From the NCBI GenBank assembly GCA_947474705.1, contig CANJJS010000007.1:1-64000 (forward strand): DNA of 64,000 nt, read 5' to 3'. Below the pieces are notes generated by a model. That model worked only from the letters and a program-made list of their open reading frames with translations. It ran no database searches and was not told the origin of the DNA. The position numbers were made by a program, and so were the translations under genes. The DNA comes from Acetobacteraceae bacterium. Its GTDB lineage: Bacteria; Pseudomonadota; Alphaproteobacteria; Acetobacterales; Acetobacteraceae. Below, piece by piece: positions 34,555-43,467 of this stretch (position 1 is its first letter; every line of letters starts with the position of its first letter).

Positions 34555-35626
34555 CCGCCAGTTTTCGAAACGCCGCCGCCAGCCGCGCCGCGAACACCCC
34601 CGCGGAAGCCGTCCGTTCCACCAGATCGCGCGCGTTCCGCCCCATGCGCGCGCACGCCTCCGGATCGGCCAGCAACCGCGCGATCGCCGCGCGCAACGCG
34701 GCCGGATCGCGCGCGGGCACGACCAGACCCGTCTCCCCATGCCGGACAAACCCCCTCACGCCATCGGAGTCGCTGACGATAACCGCCTTGCCCATCGCCG
34801 CCGCCTCCAACAACGCGCTGTTGCCGCTGGCGTTGCGCGTGTCCGGCCGCAGCGGCACCACCGCAAACCGGCTTTTTGTGTATAAATCCCGCAATCCACT
34901 CGGGCTCAGCCGTTCCCGCAGCAACGAGACGCGCGCATGATCGCCGGTCAAAACCAGAGGCAACCCCGTGCGAATCGCCACCGGCGCCTCCAACCCCTCC
35001 AACGCCCGCAGAAACGTCGCATAATCCCGCCCGCCATCGTCGCCGATGGCGAAAACGGGCCCATCGGCGGAGCAGGGGCAGGGGAGGGGCCGGTAAAATT
35101 CCGTATCCACCCAGTGATGCACCGTGACCACCGGAACATGCCGCCCCCAGCGTTCCGCGATATAGGGCTGCTGAATATCGTTCACCGCGATCACCCCATC
35201 GACCCGCGGCAGAGTCCAATTCTGCGCGATGACCCGAACCCGCCAGGCCTCCGCGGGCGACAAATCCCAAACCACGATCGGCGTCCGGAATCGAAACAAC
35301 CCCCGAAGCGCGATCAGACTGACCGCCGCCCCATCGTTCCCCGACACGACCAGATCGTAATCCCGCCGCCAGAGCATCGTGCCCAACGCCCGCGCCGGAT
35401 CGAGCCCGCGAAAAAACGGATGACTTTTTCGAAACGGATTGGTCCAGCCAAGACCGGGATCGACGACATCGACATCGATCCCATGATCGCGTCGCAGTTC
35501 CTCCGCGACCATCGGCCGCGGCCCATCCCCCCGCGCCGCCGCCGCTTCCAGCGGCGCGTAAGGGATCGACGTCAGCAACAACACCCGCAACCGGGCCTCC
35601 GCCCCCGTGGCGAAGGCCAGGTCCAC
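34511..35626 (-). CDS. GT4-type glycosyltransferase
   Basis: A 371-residue GT-B glycosyltransferase. The N-terminal Rossmann half begins RLRVLLLTSIPYAP. The C-terminal half has the donor-site pattern RNASGNSALLEAAAMGKAVI with VSDSDGVRGFV, and PEACARMGRNARDLVE at the end. The start is uncertain: GTG at 35626 lies only 2 bp after the P450 stop, giving translational coupling, while other GTG/TTG codons follow within 20 codons. Its end overlaps the convergent amidase by 44 bp. Coupling to a P450 is odd; transfer of sugar onto a hydroxylated product is one reading. Confidence 0.72.
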   Translation of the reverse strand: MDLAFATGAEARLRVLLLTSIPYAPLEAAAARGDGPRPMVAEELRRDHGIDVDVVDPGLGWTNPFRKSHPFFRGLDPARALGTMLWRRDYDLVVSGNDGAAVSLIALRGLFRFRTPIVVWDLSPAEAWRVRVIAQNWTLPRVDGVIAVNDIQQPYIAERWGRHVPVVTVHHWVDTEFYRPLPCPCSADGPVFAIGDDGGRDYATFLRALEGLEAPVAIRTGLPLVLTGDHARVSLLRERLSPSGLRDLYTKSRFAVVPLRPDTRNASGNSALLEAAAMGKAVIVSDSDGVRGFVRHGETGLVVPARDPAALRAAIARLLADPEACARMGRNARDLVERTASAGVFAARLAAAFRKLAVSPARRGGMAPPVR

Positions 35627-35628
35627 GC

Positions 35629-36882
35629 TCAACCGGCGATACGAACCGGCAGACTCCGGACCGCGTGCAGAAAGTTCGAGTAAGCGTAAACCGGCTTGTC
35701 CAGCACCTCGATCTTCAGATCGCGGCGCAACACCTCGTCCCACAGGGTTTTCAGTTGCATCTCGGCGAGCCGGTTGCCAAGGCAGCGATGAATGCCAAAC
35801 CCAAACGACATATGCTCGCGCGGCCGTACCCGATCGACGATGAATTTGTTGGCGTCGACGATCTGGTCCTCATCCCGGTTGCCCGAAATATACCAAATGA
35901 CAACCTTGTCGCCGGACTTGATCTGGTGCCCCCGCAAATCGAAATCCGCCACCGCCGTCCGCCGCATATGGATCACCGGCGTCTGCCAGCGCACGATTTC
36001 CGGAATCAAACTCGTCGTCAGCTCCGGATTCTCCCGCAATTTCCGGAACTGATCCGGAAACTGCGATAACCCGATCAACCCGCCCGTCATCGAATTCCGC
36101 GTCGTATCGTTGCCGCCGACAAGGAACAATATAAGAACCCCCATCTTCTCGCGCATCGTCATGTTCTTCGTCGCCTCGCCATGCGCGAGGATGGAGATCA
36201 CGTCGAAGCTTTTCGGCTTCTTCGCGCGATCCAGCCAATACGCGTTCATGTGCTCGGTGAATTCCATCTGCTTCGCGTAACGTTCCTCCTCCGTCTTCAC
36301 CGGCGCGTCCGGCGCCTTCAGATCGGCGATGAACATATCGGACCAGCGAATGAGCTGGGCCTTGTCCTCGATCGGATAATCGAACAAAGTCGCCAGCATC
36401 ATCGAGGTCAACTCGATCGACACATGCTCCACCCAGTTGAAAGCCTCGTTGCGCGGCAGCTTGTCCAGCACCATATTGGTGCGTTCCCGGATCAATCCCT
36501 CCATCTGCGCCAGCGTGATCGGATTGACGGTGGAAGAAACCTCGCGCCGCTGCTGGTCGTGCTCCGGCGGGTCCATGCGGATGAAGCTGGTGCGCTCCAA
36601 CCCCTTTGGCGCGTCGTTGATCATGATCCCGCCAACCTCGTCGGACGAGGAAAAGATCTTGTGATTCACCTCGACTTGAACAATGTCCTTATATTTGGCG
36701 ATAGACCAGTACGGACCGTACGGACTGTCCTTCACATAATGAATTGGCGCCTCGCGCCGGTGACGCTCGAACCAGGGCTGCCAGGCATCCTCGTAAAAAA
36801 TCCGCGGATCGCTGGGGTCGAACTGGTCCAACGGAACCGTATTCGCCAGAGTTCTGAGATCGACATCGACCGGTGCGTTCAT
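35629..36882 (-). CDS. Cytochrome P450, CYP153-like
   Basis: A 417-residue soluble P450. Heme loop SFGFGIHRCLGN (Cys367 the ligand), oxygen-activation helix VGGNDTTRNSM, ExxR in PEIVRWQTP. The strings GGNDTTRNS, RWQTPxxHMRRTA, WYxSGNRD and FGFGIHRCLGNRLAEMQL are very close to CYP153, the alkane and cyclic-hydrocarbon terminal hydroxylases (recalled). Those need a ferredoxin and ferredoxin reductase; neither is in the window. The start 36882 has GAGG 6 bp upstream. It is first in a unit with the GT4 gene and divergent from an HSL-type hydrolase. Confidence 0.88.
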   Translation of the reverse strand: MNAPVDVDLRTLANTVPLDQFDPSDPRIFYEDAWQPWFERHRREAPIHYVKDSPYGPYWSIAKYKDIVQVEVNHKIFSSSDEVGGIMINDAPKGLERTSFIRMDPPEHDQQRREVSSTVNPITLAQMEGLIRERTNMVLDKLPRNEAFNWVEHVSIELTSMMLATLFDYPIEDKAQLIRWSDMFIADLKAPDAPVKTEEERYAKQMEFTEHMNAYWLDRAKKPKSFDVISILAHGEATKNMTMREKMGVLILFLVGGNDTTRNSMTGGLIGLSQFPDQFRKLRENPELTTSLIPEIVRWQTPVIHMRRTAVADFDLRGHQIKSGDKVVIWYISGNRDEDQIVDANKFIVDRVRPREHMSFGFGIHRCLGNRLAEMQLKTLWDEVLRRDLKIEVLDKPVYAYSNFLHAVRSLPVRIAG

Positions 36883-37010
36883 GGCCGTCCTCATGGAGTG
36901 ATTTGTTGGGTTTCGAAGCCAGGGACTTCGCGTCCTGACCCGATGGTAGCGGGTTCCGCCGCCCGGCGCTATTGTCGCGGCGAACGCGCCAACCAAAAGG
37001 GGAGACGTCC

Positions 37011-37898
37011 ATGGCCGATCCGGAAATCGCCGCGCTGCGGGAACTGCTGGCACAACGGCCGCGCCCGCCCGCCATCGCCGACCGCCGCGCGGGCTTCGAC
37101 GCCTTCGCGAAAGTCTTCCCGACGGCATCCGACATCGAAGTCGAACCCGTCTCGGCCAACGGTGTCCCGGCGGAATGGACCTCCGCCCCCGGCGCCGATC
37201 CCACCCGCGCCATCCTCTATCTTCACGGCGGCGGCTACGTCATCGGCTCGCTCGACAGCCACCGCCACGTCGCCTCCGAAATCGCCCGCGACACCGGCGG
37301 ACGCACCCTGGCCCTGCATTACCGCCTGTCCCCGGAACACCCCTTTCCCGCGCCGGTGGAAGACGCCGTCGCCGGTTACCGCTATCTGCTGGCGCAAGGC
37401 ATTCCCCCCGGCAAAATCGCCATCGCGGGCGACAGCGCCGGCGGCGGTCTGGTCGTCGCCGCCCTCGTCGCGATCCGCGAAGCCGGCCTCGAACAACCCG
37501 CCTGCGGCTGGGCCATCTCCCCCTGGATCGACATGGAAGGCATCGGCGGCACCATGACATCCAAAGCCGCCGAGGACCCGATGGTCCAAAAAGAACCGCT
37601 TCTGGAAATGGCCAGCCTCTATCTGAACAACGCCGACCCCCGCAGCCCGCTCGCGGCCCCGCTCTACGCCGACCTCCGCGGCATCGCCCCGCTGTTCATC
37701 CAGGTCGGCGCCGCCGAAACTCTGCTCGACGATTCGATCCGCCTCTCGGGAGTCGCGGGCGCCGCCAACGTCCCCGTCACCATGGAAGTCTGGCCTGAAA
37801 TGGTCCACGTCTGGCACTTGTTCCACCCGAAACTATCCGCGGGCCGCCGCGCCATCGCCGCCGGCGCGAAATTCGTCCAAAACGCCATGCAAGCCTGA
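37011..37898 (+). CDS. Alpha/beta hydrolase of the hormone-sensitive-lipase family
   Basis: A 295-residue esterase. HGGG (72-75) forms the oxyanion hole, Ser142 is in GDSAGGG, and LLDDSIRL and HVWHLF near the end supply Asp and His. AAAGGGGAG lies before the ATG. It is first of five genes in one direction (gaps 12, 21, 48 and 34 bp). HSL-family enzymes cleave short esters, which would suit the products of the BVMOs nearby (inference). Confidence 0.88.
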   Translation: MADPEIAALRELLAQRPRPPAIADRRAGFDAFAKVFPTASDIEVEPVSANGVPAEWTSAPGADPTRAILYLHGGGYVIGSLDSHRHVASEIARDTGGRTLALHYRLSPEHPFPAPVEDAVAGYRYLLAQGIPPGKIAIAGDSAGGGLVVAALVAIREAGLEQPACGWAISPWIDMEGIGGTMTSKAAEDPMVQKEPLLEMASLYLNNADPRSPLAAPLYADLRGIAPLFIQVGAAETLLDDSIRLSGVAGAANVPVTMEVWPEMVHVWHLFHPKLSAGRRAIAAGAKFVQNAMQA

Positions 37899-37910
37899 GG
37901 TCGCAGCGCC

Positions 37911-39320
37911 ATGTCAACAGCCGCCCTACGCTCCATCCTGCCCACCGTCGGCATCCCGGCCGATCGCGCCTCCGAGGTAAAATTCTCCGGCGAAACCGAT
38001 CCCATCCTCCCCACCCCCTACCGCATCGGCGTCGCCGGCGCCGCCACGCTTGGCGCCACCGGCATCGCCGCCGCCGACCTCTGGGAACTCCGCTCCGGCA
38101 AAAAACAAGCGATCGGCGTCGATGTCCGCCACGCCACCGCCTCGCTCCGCAGCGGCCACTACATGAAACTCGGCGACGGCAACGTCTCCCACGCCCGCAA
38201 CTCCATCATGGGCGTCTACCCCACCAAAGACGGCCGCTGGAGCTACGTCCACGCCAATTTCCCGAACCACCGCGCCGCCGCCCTCAGCGTGCTCGGCGTG
38301 CCCGAGGACAAAGCCGCCGTCGCCAAAGCCGTCCTCAATTGGAACGCCCTCGATCTGGAAGAGGCCATCCTCGCCGCCAAAGGCGCGGGTGGCATGGTCA
38401 GAACGGCGGCGGAATGGGCTCAACATCCGCAGGCCGCCGCGATCGCCGCTCTCCCGGTCATGGAAATCGTCAAAATCGCCGACTCCGCGCCGGAACCCTT
38501 GCCCCCCGGCAACCGCCCGCTCTCCGGCGTTCGCGTCCTCGATCTGACCCGCGTCCTCGCCGGCCCCACCTGCGCCCGCACCCTCGCCGAGCACGGCGCC
38601 GACGTCATGAAAATCACCGGCGCCCATCTGCCAAATCTCGGCTACCAGGAATGGGACACCGGCCACGGCAAACTCTCCGCCCAACTCGACCTGCGCAAAT
38701 CGGAAGATATTTCGACGTTGCACGGCCTGGTCAAAGACGCCGACGTTTTTTCGCAGGGCTACCGGCCCGGCACGCTCGGCGGCCGTGGCCTCTCGCCCGA
38801 GGAACTCGCGAAAATCCGGCCCGGCCTCGTCTACGTCTCCCTCTGCGCCTTCTCCCACGCGGGACCATGGGCGTCCCGCCGCGGCTTCGACACCGTCGTC
38901 CAGACCGTCAGCGGTATTACCCACCGCCAGGCGGAAGTCATCCCTTACAAAACCCCCGGCCCACAATTCTACCCGGTCTCCGCCATCGATTATTGCACCG
39001 GCTACCTCATGGCCTTCGGCGCCATGGAAGCCCTGCGCCGCCGCGCCACCGAAGGCGGAAGCTGGATGGTCCGCATCTCCCTCGCGCAGGTCGGCAAATG
39101 GATCGTCGATCTCGGCGAGGTTTCCGGCGATGCCGCCCGCGCCGCCGGCGAGGAATTCACGCCCGCGGAGTTGGAACTCTGGTCCATGACCTCGCAAACC
39201 CCCTCCGGCCCGCTGAAACACCTCAAACCCGTCGTCCAACTATCGGAAACGCCTGCTTTCTGGGCGCGCCCGTCCGTCCCCTTGGGCTATCACCAGCCCG
39301 TCTGGCCCGCCCGTAGCTGA
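37911..39320 (+). CDS. CaiB/BaiF (family III) CoA-transferase, long form
   Basis: A 469-residue CoA-transferase. The canonical N-terminal signature appears late: GVRVLDLTRVLAGPTCARTLAEHGADVMKI at about 206-235, with Asp327 in RRGFDTVVQ as the probable CoA-binding aspartate. About 200 residues precede it and resemble the C-terminal lobe of a second family III unit (DGRWSYVHANFPNHR, and DLEEAI). The whole looks like a permuted or fused form. It follows the HSL-type hydrolase by 12 bp. The enzyme moves CoA from one acyl group to another; the acids are unknown. Confidence 0.85.
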   Translation: MSTAALRSILPTVGIPADRASEVKFSGETDPILPTPYRIGVAGAATLGATGIAAADLWELRSGKKQAIGVDVRHATASLRSGHYMKLGDGNVSHARNSIMGVYPTKDGRWSYVHANFPNHRAAALSVLGVPEDKAAVAKAVLNWNALDLEEAILAAKGAGGMVRTAAEWAQHPQAAAIAALPVMEIVKIADSAPEPLPPGNRPLSGVRVLDLTRVLAGPTCARTLAEHGADVMKITGAHLPNLGYQEWDTGHGKLSAQLDLRKSEDISTLHGLVKDADVFSQGYRPGTLGGRGLSPEELAKIRPGLVYVSLCAFSHAGPWASRRGFDTVVQTVSGITHRQAEVIPYKTPGPQFYPVSAIDYCTGYLMAFGAMEALRRRATEGGSWMVRISLAQVGKWIVDLGEVSGDAARAAGEEFTPAELELWSMTSQTPSGPLKHLKPVVQLSETPAFWARPSVPLGYHQPVWPARS

Positions 39321-39341
39321 AAAACCGAAGGAGCGTCCAAA

Positions 39342-40094
39342 ATGCCATTTTACGAACGCGGCGATGTCCGCATCCACTACCAGGAATCCGGCTCCGGCTA
39401 TCCGCTGCTGATCATTCCCGGCGGCGGCCTGAACTCAACGGTCAACTTCCATACGACCAGCGCGCCCTATAACTCCATGGAAGAGTTCAAGGACGAGTAT
39501 CGTTGCATCACCATGGATTTGCGCAATTCCAACGGCGGCCAATCGACCGGCCCGCTGGAAATCGACCGTCCCTGGGATGCCTATACCGACGATCACGTCG
39601 GCCTCATGGACCACCTGGGCATTAAAAACTTCCTCGTCATGGGTTTCTGCATCGGCGGTCCTTTCATCTGGAACCTTCTTAAACGCGTCGGCGACCGCAT
39701 CCCCGCCGCCGTGCTGGCCCAACCCAGCGGCCACCGTCCCGAAATGCCCGATCAGTTTCATGCCAATAACATGAAAGGCTGGGGACCCGGCCTCTGCGAG
39801 CGTTTCCCGAACATCGCAATGGCGCAGGTCGACGCCTTCCTGACCAAAATGTACCGCGCCAACCCGGACTTCGTCTTCACCGTCGACCGCGACTTCGTCA
39901 AAAACTGCCAGACCCCCGTTCTGGTTCTGCCCGACGACGTCCCGCCGCACCCGCTGGCCGTGGCGATGGAATCCGTCCGCCTCGCGCCGAAATCCGAGGT
40001 CAGCGCCTACCCCTGGAAAGAACCCAAGGAGATGATCCCGGTCACCGTCCGCCAGGTCCGTTCCTTCCTGCGCGCGCACCGTCCGGCCGCGTAA
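39342..40094 (+). CDS. Alpha/beta hydrolase with a cysteine at the nucleophile position
   Basis: A 250-residue alpha/beta-hydrolase. The elbow reads GFCIGG (101-106), so Cys103 replaces the usual Ser. Cysteine is the nucleophile in dienelactone hydrolases, which open enol-lactones. LLIIPGGGLNS forms the oxyanion side; DDVPPHP near residue 195-203 contributes acid and His. GGAGCG precedes the ATG. It is third in a five-gene unit. A lactone substrate would fit a ketone-to-lactone pathway, but this is inference from one residue and the neighbours. Confidence 0.82.
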   Translation: MPFYERGDVRIHYQESGSGYPLLIIPGGGLNSTVNFHTTSAPYNSMEEFKDEYRCITMDLRNSNGGQSTGPLEIDRPWDAYTDDHVGLMDHLGIKNFLVMGFCIGGPFIWNLLKRVGDRIPAAVLAQPSGHRPEMPDQFHANNMKGWGPGLCERFPNIAMAQVDAFLTKMYRANPDFVFTVDRDFVKNCQTPVLVLPDDVPPHPLAVAMESVRLAPKSEVSAYPWKEPKEMIPVTVRQVRSFLRAHRPAA

Positions 40095-40101
40095 CAACCG
40101 C

Positions 40102-40127
40102 GGATGGGTGCCGCGCGGCACCCATCC
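40102..40127 (+). other. 26-bp perfect palindrome before the amidohydrolase gene
   Basis: The sequence from 40102 to 40127 is a perfect palindrome with the core GGTGCCGCGCGGCACC, in the 48-bp gap between two co-directional genes. It sits just upstream of the GAGGAG ribosome binding site. In RNA it makes a stable hairpin; in DNA it could be an operator. It may set the ratio between upstream and downstream products. Confidence 0.6.
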
Positions 40128-40142
40128 CGAGGAGACCCCAAA

Positions 40143-41837
40143 ATGCACGATTTGGTCATTCGCGGCGGCACCATCGCCGACGGCACCGGCGCGCCCGAGT
40201 TTTCCGGCGACCTCGCCATCGACAACGGCATCGTCACCTCCGTGGGCGGCAAAGCCGGTCCCGCGCGCCAGGACATCGACGCGAACGGCCTTCTCGTCAC
40301 GCCGGGCTTCATCGACATCCACACACATTACGACGGCCAGGCGACCTGGGATCCCTACATGACCCCGTCCTCCTGGCACGGCGTCACCACCGTCGTCTTC
40401 GGCAATTGTGGCGTCGGCTTCGCCCCCGTGCGCAAAGACGCCCACAAATACCTCATCAATCTGATGGAAGGCGTCGAGGACATCCCGGAAACCGTCCTAT
40501 CGGAAGGCGTGCGTTTCGACTGGGAGTCCTTCCCCGACTACCTCGACGCCCTGGAACGTAACCCCCGCGTCATGGATGTCGGCGCGCAGGTCCCCCATTC
40601 CGCGCTCCGGTTCTACGTCATGGGCGAGCGCGGCGCGTTGCACGACTCTCGCCCCGAGCCGGCGGAAATCGATCGCATGGGCGCCCTTTTGGAAGAAGCC
40701 CTGCGCGCCGGCGCTCTCGGCTTCACCACCTCCCGCACCACAAAACACCGCACCAAGGACGGCCGCTCCGTCCCCAGCCTGTCCGCCGCCGAACCGGAAC
40801 TTTTCGGATTGGCACAGGCAATGCGCCGCGCGGGGAGGGGAGTCCTGGAAGTCAATTCCGATTTCGGACCCGGCGAACTCGACATCATGCGCGAGGCCGC
40901 CAAACTCGCGGGCCGTCCTTTGTCGTGCCTTCTGGTTCAGGTCAACGACGCCCCCGATCTTTGGCGTGAGACGTTGAACGGCGTCCGCGCGGCCCGCGCC
41001 GCCGGGCAGGACGCGAACTGCCAGGTCGGCTGCCGCCCGATCGGCGTGCTCATGGGCCTCGAAACCACCCAGCATCCCTTCGTCGCCCACCCCGCCTGGC
41101 GCGCCATGTCGGACCTGCCGCCCGCGGAACGTTACGCCCGCCTGCAACAGGACGCCGCGTTGCGTGCGCGCCTGACCACCGAAATCCCCACCGATCCCGC
41201 CACCGCTCGCCTCGCCGACATGATGCGCCGCTCCTACCCGATCGGCGCCGTGCTGAACTACGAACCCGACCCCGCCACCTCCATCGGTGCCCGCGCCGCC
41301 GCCACCGGCGCCAACCCATGGGCCATGGCGCTCGACCATATGCTGTCCGATGGCGGAAAAGGCCTCATTCTACACCCCTTCGAAAACTACCACGCGGGCA
41401 ATCTCGACGCCGTCCGCGAAATGCTGCTGGACGATGCCACCATCGCCGGAGTCGCCGACGGCGGTGCCCATGTCGGCGTCATCTGCGACGCCAGCGCCCC
41501 CACCTTCCTGCTGACCCACTGGGCGCGCGACCGCAGCCGAGGCCCCGGCCTACCGCGCGAATTCCTGGTGAAAAAACACACACACGACACCGCCGCCGCC
41601 TACGGAATGCGCGACCGCGGCACGCTGCTCCCCGGCATGAAAGCCGACGTCAGCGTCATAGATTTCGAAAATCTCGCCTTACGCCATCCCGAAGTGATTT
41701 ACGATCTTCCGGCCGGCGGCCGCCGCCTGATGCAACGCGCCACCGGCTACCGCCATGTCTTCGTAAGCGGCATCGAAACGCTTCGAAACGACACCCATAC
41801 CGGCGAACTGCCGGGCCGCCTGATCCGAGGCCGCTGA
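40143..41837 (+). CDS. N-acyl-D-amino-acid deacylase-like amidohydrolase
   Basis: A 564-residue zinc amidohydrolase of the D-aminoacylase type. The N-terminal beta-sandwich starts [16 protein letters not shown]. The TIM barrel begins with [11 protein letters not shown] (HxH metal ligands), and VADGGAHVG and THWARDR occur late as in the family. The C-terminal [24 protein letters not shown] is typical. The ATG follows GAGGAG. It is fourth in a unit with two hydrolases, a CoA-transferase and a binding protein. It cleaves an N-acyl or related amide bond; the exact substrate is unknown. Confidence 0.87.
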   Translation: MHDLVIRGGTIADGTGAPEFSGDLAIDNGIVTSVGGKAGPARQDIDANGLLVTPGFIDIHTHYDGQATWDPYMTPSSWHGVTTVVFGNCGVGFAPVRKDAHKYLINLMEGVEDIPETVLSEGVRFDWESFPDYLDALERNPRVMDVGAQVPHSALRFYVMGERGALHDSRPEPAEIDRMGALLEEALRAGALGFTTSRTTKHRTKDGRSVPSLSAAEPELFGLAQAMRRAGRGVLEVNSDFGPGELDIMREAAKLAGRPLSCLLVQVNDAPDLWRETLNGVRAARAAGQDANCQVGCRPIGVLMGLETTQHPFVAHPAWRAMSDLPPAERYARLQQDAALRARLTTEIPTDPATARLADMMRRSYPIGAVLNYEPDPATSIGARAAATGANPWAMALDHMLSDGGKGLILHPFENYHAGNLDAVREMLLDDATIAGVADGGAHVGVICDASAPTFLLTHWARDRSRGPGLPREFLVKKHTHDTAAAYGMRDRGTLLPGMKADVSVIDFENLALRHPEVIYDLPAGGRRLMQRATGYRHVFVSGIETLRNDTHTGELPGRLIRGR

Positions 41838-41871
41838 CCGCCTATCGCGCCTGAGACCCCTGGAGAAGCCA

Positions 41872-43461
41872 ATGAAATTTCCCCGATTTTCGGCGATCGT
41901 CGCGCTGGCCGTTTCGCTGTTCGCCTCCGTGGCCACCGCGCAGCAATCCGGCGGCATCCTGCGCCTGACCCATCGCGACAGCCCCGCCAGCCTCTCGATC
42001 CACGAGGAAAGCACCAATTCCGTCGTGACCCCGATGATGGCCGTTTTTAACAATCTCGTCGTTTACGACCAGCATGTTCCCCAGAACAGCCTCAACTCCA
42101 TCGTCCCCGACCTCGCGGAATCCTGGTCGTGGAGCCCCGATAACACACGCCTGACCTTTAAACTCCGACAGGGCGTCCGCTGGCACGACGGCCAGCCCTT
42201 CACGTCGAAAGATGTCCAGTGCACCTGGAATCTTCTCATCGGAAAATCCACCGAAAAACTCCGCCTGAACATCCGCGAGAGCTGGTACCGGAACCTCTCG
42301 GAAATTACGGCGTCCGGGGATTGGGAAGTGACCTTCCACCTGAAGCGCCCGCAACCCGCTTTCATCGCCTTGCTCGCGGGCGGGTATTCCCCGGTCTACC
42401 CCTGCCACGTCCCACCCAACACGATGCGCACCAAACCGATTGGCACCGGCCCCTTCAAACTAACCGAATTCAAGGCGAACGAATCGATCCGCCTGACGAA
42501 AAACCAGGATTATTGGAAGAAAGGCCTGCCTTACCTCGACGGCATCGAATATTCCATCATCACGAACCGTTCGACCGCCATGCTGGCCTTCGCCTCCGAC
42601 AAATTCGACGTGACCTTCCCCTTCGAGATTCCGGTCAACCTTGTCGCCGACATCAAGGCGCAGGCCCCCACCGCGATCTGCGAGGTCGCGACCAGCAATG
42701 TCAGCACCAACCTCCTGGTCAACAGCACCGCCGCGCCCTTCGACAATCCAGAGATCCGGCGCGCCATGGCCCTGGTGCTGGACCGCAAGGCCTTCATCGA
42801 GATCCTGTCGCAGGGACAGTACGACATCGGCGGCGCTCTGCTGCCGCCGCCGCAAGGCGTCTGGGGTCTGCCGCCGGAGATCCTGAAAACAATCCCCGGC
42901 TACGGGCCCGATGTGGCGAAAAGCCGCGCCGAGGCGGCCGAGATCATGCGCAAACTCGGCTACGGCCCCACCAAAACCCTGAAAGTCAAAATCTCCACCC
43001 GGAACATTCCGCTCTATCGCGACCCCGCCGTCATCTTGATCGACCAGTTGAAATCCGCGTTCATCGAAGGCGAGCTGGAGGTCGTCGACACCGCCGTCTG
43101 GTTCGCGAAAATCGCCCGTAAGGATTTCTCCATCGGCCTCAATCTGACCGGCAGCGGCCTCGACGAGCCCGACCAGCAGTTTTTCGAAAACTACCTCTGC
43201 GGCTCCCAGCGCAATTATACCAGCTATTGCAACAAGGAGGTCGACGCCTTGATCGAGCGTCAGTCGATGGAAGCCGACCAGACCAAACGGCGGGCGATCG
43301 TCTGGGAGATCGACCGCCGTTTGCAAGAGGACGTCGCGCGGCCCGTCATCTATCACGGGAGGTCCGCGACCTGCTGGCAACCGCGGGTGAAGAACATGAC
43401 CATGATGGTCAACAGCATCTTCAACGGCTGGCGGTTCGAGGATGTTTGGCTGGCGAAATAG
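41872..43461 (+). CDS. ABC transporter substrate-binding protein, family 5, Sec-exported
   Basis: A 529-residue binding protein with a signal peptide MKFPRFSAIVALAVSLF to ATA (cut near residue 23, before QQSGG). Landmarks: LAESWSWSPDNTRLTFKLRQ, VRWHDGQPFTSKDVQ and IGTGPFKLTEFKANES. It is last of five genes (34 bp after the amidohydrolase). This suggests that its ligand is what the two hydrolases and the amidohydrolase process. It is not closely alike to the three Tat-exported paralogues. No permease is near. Confidence 0.88.
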   Translation: MKFPRFSAIVALAVSLFASVATAQQSGGILRLTHRDSPASLSIHEESTNSVVTPMMAVFNNLVVYDQHVPQNSLNSIVPDLAESWSWSPDNTRLTFKLRQGVRWHDGQPFTSKDVQCTWNLLIGKSTEKLRLNIRESWYRNLSEITASGDWEVTFHLKRPQPAFIALLAGGYSPVYPCHVPPNTMRTKPIGTGPFKLTEFKANESIRLTKNQDYWKKGLPYLDGIEYSIITNRSTAMLAFASDKFDVTFPFEIPVNLVADIKAQAPTAICEVATSNVSTNLLVNSTAAPFDNPEIRRAMALVLDRKAFIEILSQGQYDIGGALLPPPQGVWGLPPEILKTIPGYGPDVAKSRAEAAEIMRKLGYGPTKTLKVKISTRNIPLYRDPAVILIDQLKSAFIEGELEVVDTAVWFAKIARKDFSIGLNLTGSGLDEPDQQFFENYLCGSQRNYTSYCNKEVDALIERQSMEADQTKRRAIVWEIDRRLQEDVARPVIYHGRSATCWQPRVKNMTMMVNSIFNGWRFEDVWLAK

Positions 43462-43467
43462 CGCGCG

